Shown: positions 10,171 to 23,494, counted from the first letter of the stretch. The stretch: DNA of 64,000 nt from Datura wrightii (GCA_035772735.1 JASDFA010000010.1:132497001-132561000), one strand, 5' to 3'. The notes: a model not told the origin generated them from the sequence alone. Program-made: numbers and translations.

Positions 10171-11440
10171 CCTATATAGATCCCTCCTTACAGAATGGCT
10201 CTAGCATAACTAAGGGAATTAAAGGAGCAGTTGAGAGATCTGCTCAAGAAGAAATTTATTCGACCTAGGGTATCTCCTTGGGGTGCATCGGTACTCTTTA
10301 TGCGAAAGAAATATGGGTTGTTAAGAATGTATTGAATACAGGCAGCTGAATAAGGTTACGATTAAGAATGAGTACCCACTTCCCAGGATTGATGATCTGT
10401 CTGATCAGTTATAGGGTGCCATATGCTTCTCAAAAATTGATTTGAGGTCCGGGTACCATTAGTTATGGGTTAGGGAAGTTGATATCCCCAAGACTGCCTT
10501 CAAAACTAGATATGGCCATTATGTGTTCTTAGTGATGTCATTTGGGCTTACTAATGCCCCAACAACTTTTATGGACCTGATGAATTGGGTTTTTAGGCCT
10601 TTTCTTGATGTATTTATGATCGTCTTTATTGATGATATTCTGATTTACTCGCGATCTGAGGCCGAGCGTGTAGATCATTTGAGAGCAGTATTACAGACTC
10701 TATAGGAACATAGATTATATGCTAAATTTTCTAAATGTGAGTTTTGGTTAACATCTGTAGCTTTCCTTGGTCATGTAATTATAGTTGAAGGTATAAGAGT
10801 GGATAGTCATAAGATAGAGGCAGTAAAGACTTGGCCCAGACCCTTGAATCCTATAGAGGTTCACAGCTTTCTGGGATTAGCAGGTTATTATCGCCAATTT
10901 GTGGAAGGTTTCTCTACTATCTATGCACCATTAACAAAGTTGACTCATAAAGAAGCTAAGGTTCAGTGGACAGAGGCATGTGAGTGAAGTTTTCAGTAGT
11001 TGAAGGATGGCCTGACTTCAACACCTGTCCTGATTCTTCCAGAGGGTGTTGAGGGTTATGTGGTCAATTGTGATGCTTCGAAAGTAGGGTAAGGTTGTGT
11101 TTTGATGCAACATAGTAAGGTCATTGCTTATGCCTCTAAATAGTTGAGGAAGCACGAGCAAAATTATCCTACCCATGATCTCGAGTTGGCTGCAGTGGTA
11201 TTTGCATTGAATATTTGGCGCCACTACTTATGCGAGGTGCATGTTGATATCTTCATTTGTCATAAGAGCCTCCAGTATTTATTTCAGCAGAATGAGTTGA
11301 ATTTACGCCAGAGAAGGTAGTTAAAATTGTTGAAAGATTATGATGTTAGCATTTTGTATCATCTAGGCAAGGCAAATGTTGTAGCTGTTGCGCTAAGTGG
11401 CAAGTCTATGGGTAACTTGAGTCATATTCAGGTTGATAGG
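10171..11440 (+). pseudogene. Reverse transcriptase and RNase H of element 2
   Basis: The catalytic FIDD motif is at 10625-10636 inside VFIDDILIYSR. LGLAGYYRQF at about 10870 marks the RT thumb/connection. RNase H follows with NCDAS near 11070, a Glu in the HDLELAA motif near 11180 and LYHLGKANVVA near 11360. Stops fall within RT and RNase H, so no full enzyme is encoded. Confidence 0.85.
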
Positions 11441-12955
11441 ATTGAAATGATGAAGACTCTACAATAGTTGGCAGACATACAAATTCAGTTACTGGATGCC
11501 AAAGATGGGGGTGTTATTGTCAAAAACACAGAAGAATCGTCCTTGGTAGCGGAAGTTAAGCAACAACAATATGATGATGCAGAGTTAGTCTTACTGAGAG
11601 ATGGTATACCACAAAAGAAGCAGAGCCTATTAGATTGTGGACCTAATGGTGTTCTGAGCTACCAGGTTCGTCTATGTGTACCTAATGTAGGTGAGCTACG
11701 GGAACAAATTAGGAATAAAGCTCATTACTCTCGATATTCAGTACACCCAGGTGCCACAAAAGATGTATCATGACCTGAGGTAGATATATTGTTGGAATGG
11801 CATGAAAAAGGACACCACAGGCCTTGTGAGTCGTGTCCCAATTGCCAGCAGGTGAAGGTTGAGCACCAAAGGCTTGGAGGTCTAGTGCAGGATATAGAAA
11901 TTCCAACTTGGAAATGGGAGGTAATTAATATGGATTTTATTATAGGATTGCCTCGAACGAGCAGAAAGCATGATTCTATCTAGGTAATAGTTGATAGATT
12001 AACTAAATCAGCTCACTTCTTGCCAATTAAGACCACATATGCTGTACAGGGTTATGCTAGGCTTTATATACGGGAGATAGTTTGCCTACATGGCGTCCCT
12101 TATCCATTATTTCTGACAGAGGTGCTCAGTTCACAACAAACTTCTAGAAGTCTTTCTAGAAAGGCTTGGGCACTCAGGTAAGCCTCAGTACCGCATTTCG
12201 TCCTCAGACAGATGGAGTTCAGACGCTTGAAGATATGTTGTGTGCCTGTGTTTTAGATTTTGGCGTAGGCTGGGATGATCATGTTTCCTTGATTGAGTTC
12301 GCCTATAATAACAGCTACCAGGCAAGTATTCAGATGGCCCTATATGAAGCTTTATATGGGCGAAAGTGTAGGTCGCCAGTGGGCTAGTTTGAACACAGTG
12401 AGGCAGACTTATTGAGGCCAGACTTAGTGCAGCAAGTTATTGAAAAGGTGCAACTTATTAGAGATCGACTTTAGACAACCCATAGAAGGCAGAAGTCTTA
12501 TGCAGATGTATGTTGTCGAGTGCTAGAGTTTGCTGTTAATGATTGGGTCTTCCTGAAAGTGTCGCCTATGAAAGGCGTCATGCGATTTGGCCAAAAAGGC
12601 AAGATGATTCCTAGATCTGTTGGGCCCTATAGAGTTATCCGCAGGATAGGCAAAGTGTCCTATGAGTTAGATTTGCCACCAGAGTTAGCGGCAGTCAACC
12701 CAGTATTTCATGTATCGATGTTGTGGAAGTATATAGGACACCCAACCCATGTTATTCTGATCGATGATGTCCGGATTTCTGAGGAGATGAACTACACCGA
12801 GCTCCCAGTTGCTATTCTTGACTGGCAGTCAGGAAACTCCTAACCAAAGAAGTCGCTTCAGTTAAAGTATTATGGCAAAGTAATAACATCAAGGAAGTGA
12901 CTTAGGAGGAAATGAAGAAGAAATATCCTCACCTATTCATGATGTCAACTTGATA
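11441..12955 (+). pseudogene. Integrase with GPY and chromodomain-like tail, element 2
   Basis: The N-terminal zinc domain starts with KAHYSRYSVHPG near 11720. WKWEVINMDFI near 11910 carries the first catalytic Asp. The core is then frameshifted. The intact C-terminal stretch 12520-12843 has the GPY motif (SVGPYRVIRR) and LPPELAAVNPVFHVSMLWKY, then a tail near 12840-12955 typical of plant chromoviruses (EVASVKVLW). Such tails are thought to guide insertion to heterochromatin. Confidence 0.85.
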
Positions 12956-13027
12956 TTAAGGTATGTGTTTCATACTTAAGTTACTGAGTATCTATTTTGA
13001 AGCATATTAAGTGAAATTAATTTTCAT

Positions 13028-13066
13028 TTGGCGATGAATGTTCATGAGGGTGGGGCGGGGGGAGAA
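13028..13066 (+). promoter_or_regulatory. Motif and polypurine tract before the element 2 3' LTR
   Basis: GCGATGAATGTTCATGAGGG is followed by GGGGCGGGGGGAG just before the LTR. The first word matches the TTCGAGGATGAATGTT family seen before other LTRs here; the second is the polypurine tract. Confidence 0.75.
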
Positions 13067-15780
13067 TATTACACCCCAAAAAATTCTTTTTGTGATTATT
13101 TTATGTTTGTATGCTAGGTTATGGGAAGTACGGGTTGTACATTGGTCGTAGATGACAAGGTAAATGTGTATGAATGGAAAACCAAAGAGTATGTGAAGTT
13201 CATAAGTAAGGGTAAATTTTAAACGGCCATATCTCCCAATATATAATGAATTAGAATCCCCACGACCTATCAAATTAAAGGTTTTTGAGACTAGTTCTAA
13301 GAAAATAAAAATTTTGTCAATAGGAGTTTGGAAAAAGAAGTTATGGGAATTTTACTGAAGCATCAAGAGTAGTGACGCGGGCATGACGCCCTAGCGCCTC
13401 CACCGCCCTATTTACTTAAAATCTGATTTTTCACTTGTAGAAAATATTTTCAGCAAAATCTAAATCGACCAGCTTTCTAATATTCCCTTTTTCTCTCAAT
13501 TCCAGAAGCTAGGACAAAGAAAATTAAGGAGGAACATCAAGCAAAGTTCAAGAAAATCACAAGATAAGTTGAGATTACTTTGCCAAGTGTGCTAGGGGCT
13601 GTTTTGGAGCTCGTTTTGGCAAGGTTTTGAAGGAGTTTTTCTTCGTTCCAAAATCTATTTGGACTATCTATATATCCATCTTTGAGTAGGTGTTGAAACC
13701 AGTAGAAAATTTAAGGATTTCGCCCCTTGTAAACCTCTCAAATTGCAAAGAAAAACTCTGGAAATTGGCAGCTAAGTGAGCTGCCGATGGACTGTTTGTG
13801 AGCTGATTTTCGCTCGTTTTCCTTAGTATTTTTGGCTGTTTATTTTTGTGGAATTATACCTCATATTTAGGGGAAGAATTACAGAAAAACTAACGTAAAA
13901 TTTTCTCTTGTTTGTCCCTCAAAAGTTAGTGAAAACTAGTTGAGAAAATGGAAAAATGTTGTTGATGTTGCCATGTGCTGTTGTTGCTATTGTGACTGCC
14001 TTTTGTTAGTTATTTTGTTTGCATTTTGTGATATAGATCGATCTTGTCATTGTCCTATAAAACCAATGATTAAGGAGTTTGAAGGCTGATCATTGAAATA
14101 GAAAATCGGCTAGAGAAATGTTCATCGGAGAAAGGTGTGTAAGGCGCCCCGTCTATTGCTCTTTTAAGCACGATTCATGCATTGTGAATTGAATGAGCCA
14201 GCAAATTCTTTACAAGTTTTGAGGAAGTATGCTAAGCTTCATTTAATCTTTAAAGATTCATGTTTTATTGAGGTTAAATGTTAAATATTATGCCTAGCCA
14301 AAGTGGGGCATTTAAAGTGTGATATTGTGTTGATTGTCGTCGTAGTTGTACATCAAATTAGAGACCACCTCATCGAGGGCATTGTTAGCTGGTCCTTACT
14401 GTCTTCTATTTATATATATGTGATGTTAAATGTGTTTAAAGGTCTGGTTGCTAATTGAAATTGGTGAAAGAGCCAAGATGATGACGTGTAAACGATTTTA
14501 AGCCAAGTAAAGACATCGCAAGCTATTAAGGATAAACGAGCTTATTGAATTAGGATTGCCTAGTTATGGTTGTTCTTTATCTTATGTGTATGTTATTATA
14601 TAGGCCAAGCTAAGGGGATATTTCATAATCCCTTTCCCTTAAGCCGAACAACAAGCTAGCGAGTCTTCGAGCTCTAATGTCCTTCAAACACAATCTATAA
14701 ATCTTATTGCAACTCTTAGGTCATCCATAGTTCCTTATGATTTATACATGTTTTGAATACATGCGTTTAGGTGCTATTTTCTAGCTTTACATGTTATATG
14801 TGCTCACTTGCAGTTACGTATTTTGAAGGAGGCCTATGCAGGCCACATGTTTAGTATTCGTCATTTCTATGTTGTACGTATTAAGTTGGTCCAGTATAAG
14901 CCATATCGGCTTCATTTATGATGTTGTTTAAGATTTATTGATTTTACCCCGGTGTGGTACACCGGCTGTAGGTCTTGTTATTTTACCTCGGCGTGGTACA
15001 CCGGCTGGACAGATTTTACTCTGGTGTGGTATACCGGCTGGAGGCATTTTTATATTTACCCCGGTGTGGCACACTAGGTGGATGAATTGTATATAGATTT
15101 TATGATCAGTCTGCTGGCATTTTAGTTATAGTATTTATTGTGCATTTGATGGTTGCATTTACATTTCAATAATGAGTTATTGTTAAGTTTTTGTTTTCAG
15201 GATTCCGGGTTGTTACTAATCCTTATTTCTGGCCCAGTTATCATTTTTATTTTACATGTTTATAGTTTTCAGCCTTACATACCAGTACATTTTATTCTTA
15301 CTGACAACCCTTCATCTTGGGACCCTTCCGGCAATCGTGTTGTAGGTACAGGCCGAGGCTCAGATCATCGGACGCAGTAGGAACCAGATTTTAGCAGAAT
15401 AGTGGTATGCTCCTCTCTTCCAGGAGCCATGTCCTAGTTTTGACTATTTTTAGTTTTGTGTATAGCATGGGTAGGTCGGCGCCCTGTCCCATGCATTTCA
15501 GTTTGTTTACTCTGTAGAGGTTGATGTAGACTAGTTTGTATAGTAGTGTTGGTTGTGTGTCATGTTGTCTTTCCATTGCTCTGTTTAGCTTTATTGTAGC
15601 CTTTTCGGCTTTCCAGGTTGCATATAATAAGGCATTACGGGTCCAGTATTTATCTTGGTTAGTCATGACAAGTGGCTTGGTCAGCCGTAGTGTTATATTT
15701 ATAGAGTCTATATAGCCAGCTTCTCGATCAATCATGGATCGAGTGCCAGTTGCTCCCTACCTTAGTTTTGGGGCATGACA
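13067..15780 (+). repeat. Element 2 3' LTR
   Basis: It starts TATTACACCCC, probably TG changed to TA, and ends GGGGCATGACA; about 2714 bases, a length usual for Tekay/Del. Its last 320 bases match the 5' remnant. A small GC-rich word block (GACGCGGGCATGACGCC) lies at 13374-13420, about 300 bases in. Confidence 0.85.
14943..15085 (+). repeat. Four-unit palindromic tandem repeat in the LTR
   Basis: Four degenerate units of 33-41 bases share TTTTACC and then CCGGTGT-GGT-ACACCGG, a 7-base perfect stem in the first unit. Later units carry one to several changes. Confidence 0.85.
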
Positions 15781-18450
15781 ATCATGGGGAGCACTCATTT
15801 GGAACGCTGCAACGAATAAGACACATCGTAGCAAATGACGCGGATTAGAATTTTGTATCTTTCCTACCTTTAAAACTCAGATCCTACTGTTACTAGGATT
15901 AGTCATTAAAGAATGCCCTAGAAACAAATTTTGGGCGATCCTAGCATGGAAAATGATTAGGGTGGCTAGAGAAAGGCGAGATTCCACCCTCCTCCTTGAC
16001 AGAATCCTTTAAGAAACGTCAGATCCGGTGTTAGAAATGGAACTCCATCGCTTTCTTGGTAGGAGCTTAGCACCCAAGTAGGTTATGGCTTACTTTTGTA
16101 TTAGAGTATAATTAGTGAAATGTAAACGTGTGTACTATTGATATACAATTGATAAGGATAGAGTGTTCATGGAATAGGATGAAATGAGGAAAAATTGATA
16201 GTAATGTATCCATGAAAAGTGGAGGATTAATCATAAGTATGAGAACATATGGGGTAGGAAAACCTAGTTGATGATTAATAAGGTGGGGTGCGCTTTTGAT
16301 GTGATGTTCATGATAAAATACTCTAGACGACTTGTGTTTGTAGTTGTTTTGGTTATACATCTTAATGCTGTAATCTTGGATAAATGATTGTAATACTACA
16401 CAAAAAGGGAAGAGGTGGGGTGATCCGACTTAGTTTGGTCATATGAGCTAGATGTTGTAAGTTAATATTTTTTAACAATAAAGAAAGGCAGGTAGTATAA
16501 GTTAGCTAAATTGAGACGAATCTGTGGTGAGGGAAGACAGGGTACTTTTGCACCCATAGCAGCAAAGTGGTTAACTAACCTTGGTCGCATGGGAAGGATT
16601 ATGGTGCATTGACGAGTTTACCTTAGGACTGAATATGTTAAGGGGTTGAAGATGAGCCCGAGCCGTATCTTGAAATAGGAACTAATATGAATAATATAAC
16701 AATTATTATTGAAAGGAAGTGATTGTGTGATAGATTTTTACGTGAGAGGATTGGAGGGGTTGAATAGATGAAATGTGAAGGTTACTTTGTGTGGGTTATT
16801 ATTGTAATAGATGATGTGAAACTCTGCTAATTGATAAATAACTAGGAATATAGTAGGCTATGCTTCTTTAAGGAGTTACACTTTATATAATGATGCGTAT
16901 ATGTGTGAAATGACAACATTCTTAGTTGATTTTCGAACACTAATTATTGGTAAGGTTATGATGTGTTAAATATACTTGTAACGTGAGTTCTGAAATTAAG
17001 ATTATTAATAAATGATATTATGAATTGGAGTGCATTGATATGATGTATTTTTTCCTTTAATTTCCATGTGAGTGGTTGAATATTGTTAAGTGTAACCAAG
17101 TAGGTGAGGGTAACTTAATATATCTGAGAGGTCATACTGATTGACTAATTGATAGCATATGGAAAAAGAGAATGAAGTGGATGACGTGCTTTATCTTTAT
17201 ATGAGTGGGTGGTGCCCGAGGAGGGCATCCAGACGAGTAGTTTTGAGTGGCTCGTGTCTAAGGGGAGCATCCGGACTAGCAAATGAGTAGGAGCGGGTAC
17301 CACACCGATATAATACATAGATTTCTAGAGTCCCCTGCAGGTCATGATTGGAAGGGTAGAAATAAGACCCTCTAGCATGTGTTTACAATGATATTCATCA
17401 TTGATTGTTCTTCATGATGTGTTGGAGACGTGTGTCTGACATATCACTGATGCTACGATATCAAGAGATGATCAGAAGAGTAAAGATTGGTTCGGCAATA
17501 TGAGAACTTGGTGAACTGAAATCCTTAAATGCGTAGTTCACATATGGTTGAAATGTTGATATACTTATTTATAATTTGTATATACTTTTTATGTCAGGAA
17601 TGAGTTTGTTATGAGTTGATGAGTTGATTGTTGAGTATTAAATTTTATATCCCATGTGTTCCATAATGAGTTGATAGTTGAAATTGTATCTAAGTGTAAA
17701 TTGCATAAAGTTGATGAACTGATTATTGAGAATTTGTAATTGAGGAGTTAAGATTATCAGTTGAGTCGAGTTACTGCCTATTTAGTACCACTGTAGCGGT
17801 ACCCTTGCCGCTGTGGCAAGACCACAGTTGCAGTCACCACAATGCGGCAATGAGGTCTAATCCAGTCAGAAGGTCATCTTAATACCTTACTACCTATGGT
17901 TTTAGATCATGTTATTTGATTAATACCTATTTCAGTGAATGTAATTGGATCGAGAATATGATGAATTGTTGTTAAAATTAATGGATTTGATCGCATATTA
18001 ATTTTACACTGTTGCTTGAACTAATTTTAGTCAGCTGATGATGCCTACTGGTATATGTAGTATACTGATACTACCTTGTTGCACCTTTTTGGGTATAAGT
18101 TGTGGGCAGGTTGAAGTTTCATAATTAACGTGGCGTAACTTGTGTCATCTTACCTTGTCAAATTATTTCAAGTAGAGCTCTTGTACCTGTCTAGACTAGA
18201 TCTTGGGGAAAGTCTTGATTTTGCCGGGATTATAATTGTAAATTTTACTTATTATTTTATCTATGTAAAGAAAATGATAGATTTCTGAGTATTTTTATGT
18301 GTGATCAAAAAGGAGATTTTACTATCGAGTTAGAGTCGATGTAGGTATCCACACTACCAGACCATTTGGGTCGTCTCACTTTATTTTAATTTTTTTTTCC
18401 AAAATTCTTCCCCATTAATTTTTTTTAATTTCTGCCTTTCTTCTTATTCA
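15781..18450 (+). other. Decayed sequence, probably old LTR
   Basis: No ORF of note on either strand. At 17205-17320 there is GTGCCCGAGGAGGGCATCC with a related second unit, and at 17788-17858 a GC-rich word block (GTAGCGGTACC, GCCGCTGTGGC, CCACAGTTG). Both are in the style of old LTRs, but no matching partner copy exists in the window. Confidence 0.4.
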
Positions 18451-19371
18451 AATGTGTTATAGCTATCATTATTATTAAATAAAACTACCAACATATTAAT
18501 ATTACTTCAAATTTCACTACAGATTAAAAGAATAAAAAGTATTTTCGATTCATTAGCATCAATTTCATTACTTGCAGCCATGGCTTTTGCTAAAAACAAA
18601 AGAAGTAAAAAATCAAATCTTGAGATATATCTTTAAAAAGTCATTAATGGATCTATTGAATTCTTGATTGTAAGCTCCAAATTGTTATTTAGACTTGTTG
18701 ATAATATTATCTGGAGTTTGTAGTCAGCATTTCAGGTATTTTGATGGAGATTTGATGAAGTTTGATTGGAAAATATTTGAGAAAAAATCTGCGATGAAGA
18801 TGATTGTATCCATTTTTTAACCATTTTAAAAACCTTATTTATATTTTTTAATTTGAAATTCCTATGTGGCAATAAAAAATTATGTGAAATCTCTCGTGTC
18901 GTCCGTTGTACCACACACATTACTGATCGAATGATAAAAGGATTAAAAATATTAAATTTTAATAAGTTTAAGTGTTCAGTTGACAAAGTTGGTAGTGCAG
19001 ATACCAGAATGACAATATGGAACAAGTATAAGAGTCTCCCTGGTCATTCCATCTATTTATATTTATATTTATTCTCTGTGATTTCTACGCAATTCATATA
19101 TGATAGAATTAATGACTAATATGTGATGTATATTTATTTTCTATATTTAGCAATGAACTATTAGTAATGAGTAATTTTGCTATTTAGTTACATAATTATA
19201 TTTGTTCGTTAATATATATTATAGTTACATGTATAAGAGTATGTGAAAATGTAATTTCGAATTAATAAGACGTGAAATTACAACATAATTTGCACCAAAA
19301 TCATAGAATTTTTAGGTCATCAATGCACTTTCTAGATTGGGTTCTGATAATACTTAAATGATTTTTTTAGG
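18451..19371. other. AT-rich sequence, nothing recognised
   Basis: Runs of T and A and short chance ORFs only. I see no repeat pair or domain. Confidence 0.4.
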
Positions 19372-20810
19372 TGTATGAACTCAGATACCAAAATGGACAA
19401 AAATTGGTAGAAGACGAAGAAGAAGAGCAAAATGTGCAGCTGAAGGCAATTGGCTGTTTTGTGGTCCACATAACCAGACCACAGTCTTTAGAATAGCCCT
19501 TCCACCACAGAAAGTGATAAGAGAGCCAAAATATAAAAAGGAGAATTCTATGATATCATTCGGTGGTCACATTTTAATTCTGCGGTTTGCAGATCAGTCT
19601 GCAACCAAACCCAAGAATTAATGTCAAAGGTCTATTCTACGAAATCCTAAAGCAATCTGTAGACTGCATACCAGTTCTATGGACTACATTCCAGGAATGT
19701 GGTCATATGCTTAACCTGCAGAATTTGATAGAAGACCTAGGACACAAATTGAAGACCCAATTTGCAGTCCTCTATTCAACAATATGAATAGCAGATCAGT
19801 TCTATAGCCCAATATGCGACTACAGAGTGGGAATCAGTGGCAATTTTGTAAATCTTATACTCCAATGTTTAAGCCTATAAAAGGTAATTCTAGATTCTCT
19901 GTGCATATCAGATAGGGGATATCGAATTTACAATAGAAAATCTTTTAGATAGAGAAAGTGGTTAGAGAAACTTGTTCACTCTTGTAAAGAAAACACTTGC
20001 ATTTATTGCAAAGAGAATCAAAGAAAACTTATAACTATTTCTTGGGTGAACTTTGTGTCTTCTCTCTTATTAAATGTAAGCATTAATTCTCTCTTTAATC
20101 TGTCTCTTCTTTAGGTTAATTATTGGTAGAATGGGTGTGGATCTAGGCTTGTTGTTCCTAATGTTGGAGTTTATGTTACTGGATCTTCTAGTGTAGTATT
20201 TTGCAAGCAGAGTGCTGCATGGTTACTATTCATCCTTTAACTCTTAAATGATTTTGGTGGTTAAAAATATCAAAGTGTCCCTTTATTCTTAGTGCTTGAC
20301 CTAAGAAGCTTAGATTAGAAAAGAAGGATGAATAACGGAGATTTGTGACTTTCAACCCTCATGTTATGACTTAGGTTGTACATGTATAATCAATTCATAA
20401 TATTTAATGAGGGTTTGTTAGTAAACACACAAGGGCTAAAAGAATTTGTAGTGATAATCCTCTACTTGGGTCAAAAGATTTTAGAGGAATACAAGACTCA
20501 TTTTTTATGACAATGCATGTCTATCGGAAAAAGCTATAAGTTATACCTAATGACATTACTCCTCATTTGGAAACACAACCTTAGCTAGTCTCTCTTACAT
20601 AGCTGTAATTTGATAAAAATCTGTAGAAATTATTAGTTCAAACATTGTCCCCCTTTCTCCTAGAAATTTAGATCAATAAGTCGGGATTTATACTACAATG
20701 ATTAATTTCTCTCTTGTATTCCCATTGGGATTCGACCCCATCTTGTTGGATTTTATATTTGAGATGACAACTACTTTATACTTTTTTATGGTGCGATTTG
20801 GGCTACATCA
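19372..20810 (+). repeat. Athila-type LTR
   Basis: The right end is marked by a phrase typical of Athila LTR ends (GGGATTCGACCCC at about 20727, then CTACATCA). The left end, TGTATGAACTC at 19372, is a guess because there is no second copy. Positions 19450-19800 hold repeated words such as CTGCGGTTTGCAG and TCTGCAA, the same style as the word blocks of other LTRs. Confidence 0.6.
19871..19882 (+). promoter_or_regulatory. TATA-like box of the Athila LTR
   Basis: CCTATAAAAGG lies shortly after the word-repeat block, about 500 bases into the LTR, as in element 1. Confidence 0.5.
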
Positions 20811-20815
20811 GATTT

Positions 20816-20833
20816 TGGCATCATTGTAGAGTA
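20816..20833 (+). promoter_or_regulatory. Degraded Athila primer-binding site
   Basis: TGGCATCATTGTAGAGTA lies in the place of TGGCGCCGTTGCCGGGGA after the LTR end and shares about 10 of 18 bases, mostly by C-to-T and G-to-A changes expected of methylated DNA. Confidence 0.6.
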
Positions 20834-20920
20834 ACGTATCTTAGAAATCACTATCAAGTGTAAAATTCCACTTCTTATTTTACTTTTTGTTGTTGTTTCT
20901 ATTGCTACAAGTGGCGTGGA

Positions 20921-22302
20921 CGAAGAGGTTAGTGTTGAGAATTTAGCACAAGTTGGCTTTGCTAGTGCTATCCAACCTCTACCTATAGATGAAAATGCTA
21001 ATTTCAATTAAATCTATACTATATTACACCTGCTTAGCATGAAGGATCTATTCGGCTTCCTAGTCCATGAGGACCCGAATAAACACTTGAAGAATTTTGC
21101 AGAGGTTTGCTTTGCCTACAATATTACCAACATCCCACAAGAATCTATCCGGTTGAGGATTTTTCCCTTTTTTCTTATGAGTAATCCACTATTTGGTTAG
21201 GTTAGTTTCCTGAGAAGTCAAACACAACATGGTCCATTTTGATCGAAAAATTTATGGAAAGGTTCTTTCCTCCTTCTAAGATGATCCAACTTGGAATGAA
21301 ATTAACAACTTCCGACAATTACCGTCGGAAGCTCTTCATGAGTCATGATTGCATTTTAAGAAAAATCTCAAACAAAGCCCAAACCATAGTTTACCCGATA
21401 TAGTTTTTCTGCAAGTCTTTTATAGGTCACTTGATGCAGTAAATAAATCGGTAGCTAACAATGTGGCTGAGGAATCCATCATGGATCAATCCTTTAAGGT
21501 GGCTAGTGCTTTTCTTGAATGCTTGACAAAAATTAATCGATCTTGCAACACACGAGACTCAACAGTTGTTAGCGAAGGATCTTAAAAGGGGTTGTTAAAA
21601 GAAGCCATTAAGAAGGAAGAAGAAAGAGATGAGACTATGACATAATTGATGATACAAATGGCGGTGCTCACCAAACATGTTATGGGGGGTAGCACTCGCA
21701 ATGTAAACTTAATTGGTCAAACTATATGGGCCACGAAATAAAGAATGCTACCATGCATGAACACAAGAGGCAAATTGTGTGACCAATCAAGTGGAGGATT
21801 CCTGATCAAACTATCAAGGATCCAACGAAGAACCTTGGCAGTAGGGTCAAGGGAATCAAAGTTAGAACAAGGAGCAAATTCACCAAGGAGACTTAAATTG
21901 GTGGTATAATAACCAAGGTGGTTTCAATTGGAGAGACAGCGGCTCGAATTAGAGGTATAATAACCAAGGGGTTTCAATTGGAGATACAATCATCAAAGAG
22001 ACTCGAATTGGAGGGATAATAACCACGATGGACCCAGATGGAGATGGAAATAAAGGCAATTGGAACCAAGGTTAGAACAATAGAAGATCTAATGCCTACG
22101 TTCCTCCAAAGGGCGACTAACTAATTTCAAACCAACAATCCACAAGTGACCCCGCAAGCTCAAAGGTAGAAGAAATGCTTGCAAGAGTGTTGAAGAAGAT
22201 TGAGTCAATGGACTCTGGTATTAACGAATCTAAATACAGGCTTTTTAACATGAGTCAATTGGTCAACTCTCACTTGATATCTATTAAGAATCTTGAGACA
22301 CA
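20921..22302 (+). pseudogene. gag: Athila gag pseudogene
   Basis: From 20921 the frame gives an acidic start (DEEVSVENL) and ENANFN, then HEDPNKHLKNFAEVC and IRLRIFPFFL at 21080-21180. This is the conserved Athila Gag core pattern (EDP..H..NF, then IRLR.FPF.L). Many stops and shifts follow. Asn/Gly-rich translated repeats near 21890-22080 and SQLVNSH near 22255 fit the Gag C-terminus. Truncated at 22302. Confidence 0.75.
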
Positions 22303-23301
22303 ATCAAGCACTCCCCTATGTGATTCTTACCACTTCTCGTAGACCAGAAAGGTACGTTTCTACCTGCATGCTCCTCTGTCCCCTCGAACCTGATGCTCTG
22401 CTCCTCTGGTCACCCCACGATCTAGATGGAGCATTGGCTAATGATAGTGCAAGAGCTAATGACCTCTGATGGGACTGTTGATGATGTCCACCTCCCAACC
22501 TCTGCTGGGAGAACCCATAACTATCTGTCCTGGCCCTATTGGCCTCCCTCTCCCTAAAATTTGTTGGCTCCATCTGTTGGGCATACAAAACTAATCGACG
22601 AAAGTCGATGTCCTGATAAAGCATAACTCCTGCAATCCTTGACTAGGTAATCCCCTACTCTATACACAAACCTGCTCACCCGAGCTCTCTGATCAGTTAC
22701 CATCTCTGGTGCATATTAGGACAAGTGGGTGAACTCTAAAGCATACTCCTGGACTGTCATATTATTCTACTCAGGTTTACAAACTCAGTGGCCTTGATCT
22801 CCCTCAACTCACGGGGAAAGAACTGATCCAAGAATGCAATGAGGAACTCATCCCAACCAATGGGACCTGCTCCAACTACATTCCTATCCTTCTATTGTTT
22901 AAACCAAATATGGGCAACCCCTTTCAATTGATAAGAGGATAGGTTTGCACACTCCTCCACAATCACCCCCATAATCTGGGTGATCTTCTAGATGTCATCA
23001 ATAAACTCATGTGGATCCTCATCCACCTTCGATCCGAGGAACTCCGGTGGGTTCATCCTAAAAAAGTCCCTGACTCTTGCTGTTGACGCATTTCCATTCT
23101 GGGGAACATGTGCTAGTGCCTGCTGGTTGACCTAGGCAGTCAATTCCTGTGCAGGATGGCTGCCCTAAACTCTGGATAGGCAACCTGCTGGGGCACATGA
23201 TCCTCGAGGGTTGGTGGGGCCTGCTGGTGCCCATCCTCATTTCCATTCTCATGGCCATTTCCATTTTTGTTTCTTCTTCCAATAACTCAGTGAGGAGGCA
23301 T
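22303..23301 (-). pseudogene. gag: Truncated gag, minus strand (unit C)
   Basis: ATG is at 23301-23299 (MPPH, then a stop). The frame is broken often but recognisable: an Asn/Gly-rich start, a Gag core, and an intact stretch 22624-22316 with DIDFRRLVLYAQQMEP. It closely resembles the gag at 29430-30489 and ends abruptly against Athila gag. It is downstream (strand sense) of an LTR and PBS, so it is a second internal region following the 3' LTR of element B. Confidence 0.8.
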
Positions 23302-23494
23302 GATTCTGCAAATATGTATAGCAAGAGTTAGAAGGATAAAGAGACATTTCTTTGCACGACATAGATCATGAAAGAAGGAAATTTTTTCTAAAACGTTTTT
23401 AGCCTATTCGTCATAAATTTGGCACACTTCACACCCACGAAAAAGACTCTTCTTAACATAACTTTTAGACATCCTAGGATTCTTAAAAACCCAA

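Larger units (their letters stand above)
7658..15780 (+). mobile_element. Element 2: old Ty3/gypsy chromovirus, Tekay/Del-like
   Basis: In order come an LTR remnant, an initiator-Met PBS, gag, protease, RT, RNase H, integrase with GPY motif and chromodomain-like tail, a G-rich polypurine tract and a 2.7 kb LTR. The domain order with integrase last is that of Ty3/gypsy. Stops and frameshifts break every domain, so it is dead. The left part of its 5' LTR lies outside the window because element 1 inserted there. Confidence 0.9.
19372..22302 (+). mobile_element. Athila-type element fragment (LTR plus gag)
   Basis: An LTR with its primer-binding site and a decayed gag are present; pol and the 3' LTR are missing. 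The right end is cut abruptly inside gag at about 22302 by minus-strand gag of another family. It could be a relative of the autonomous partner of element 1, since both have the Athila-type primer site, but their LTRs do not look alike. Confidence 0.75.

Noticed and set aside
18732..19119. Overlapping frames on both strands in AT-rich DNA
   Set aside because: No domain, and overlap on both strands argues for chance.
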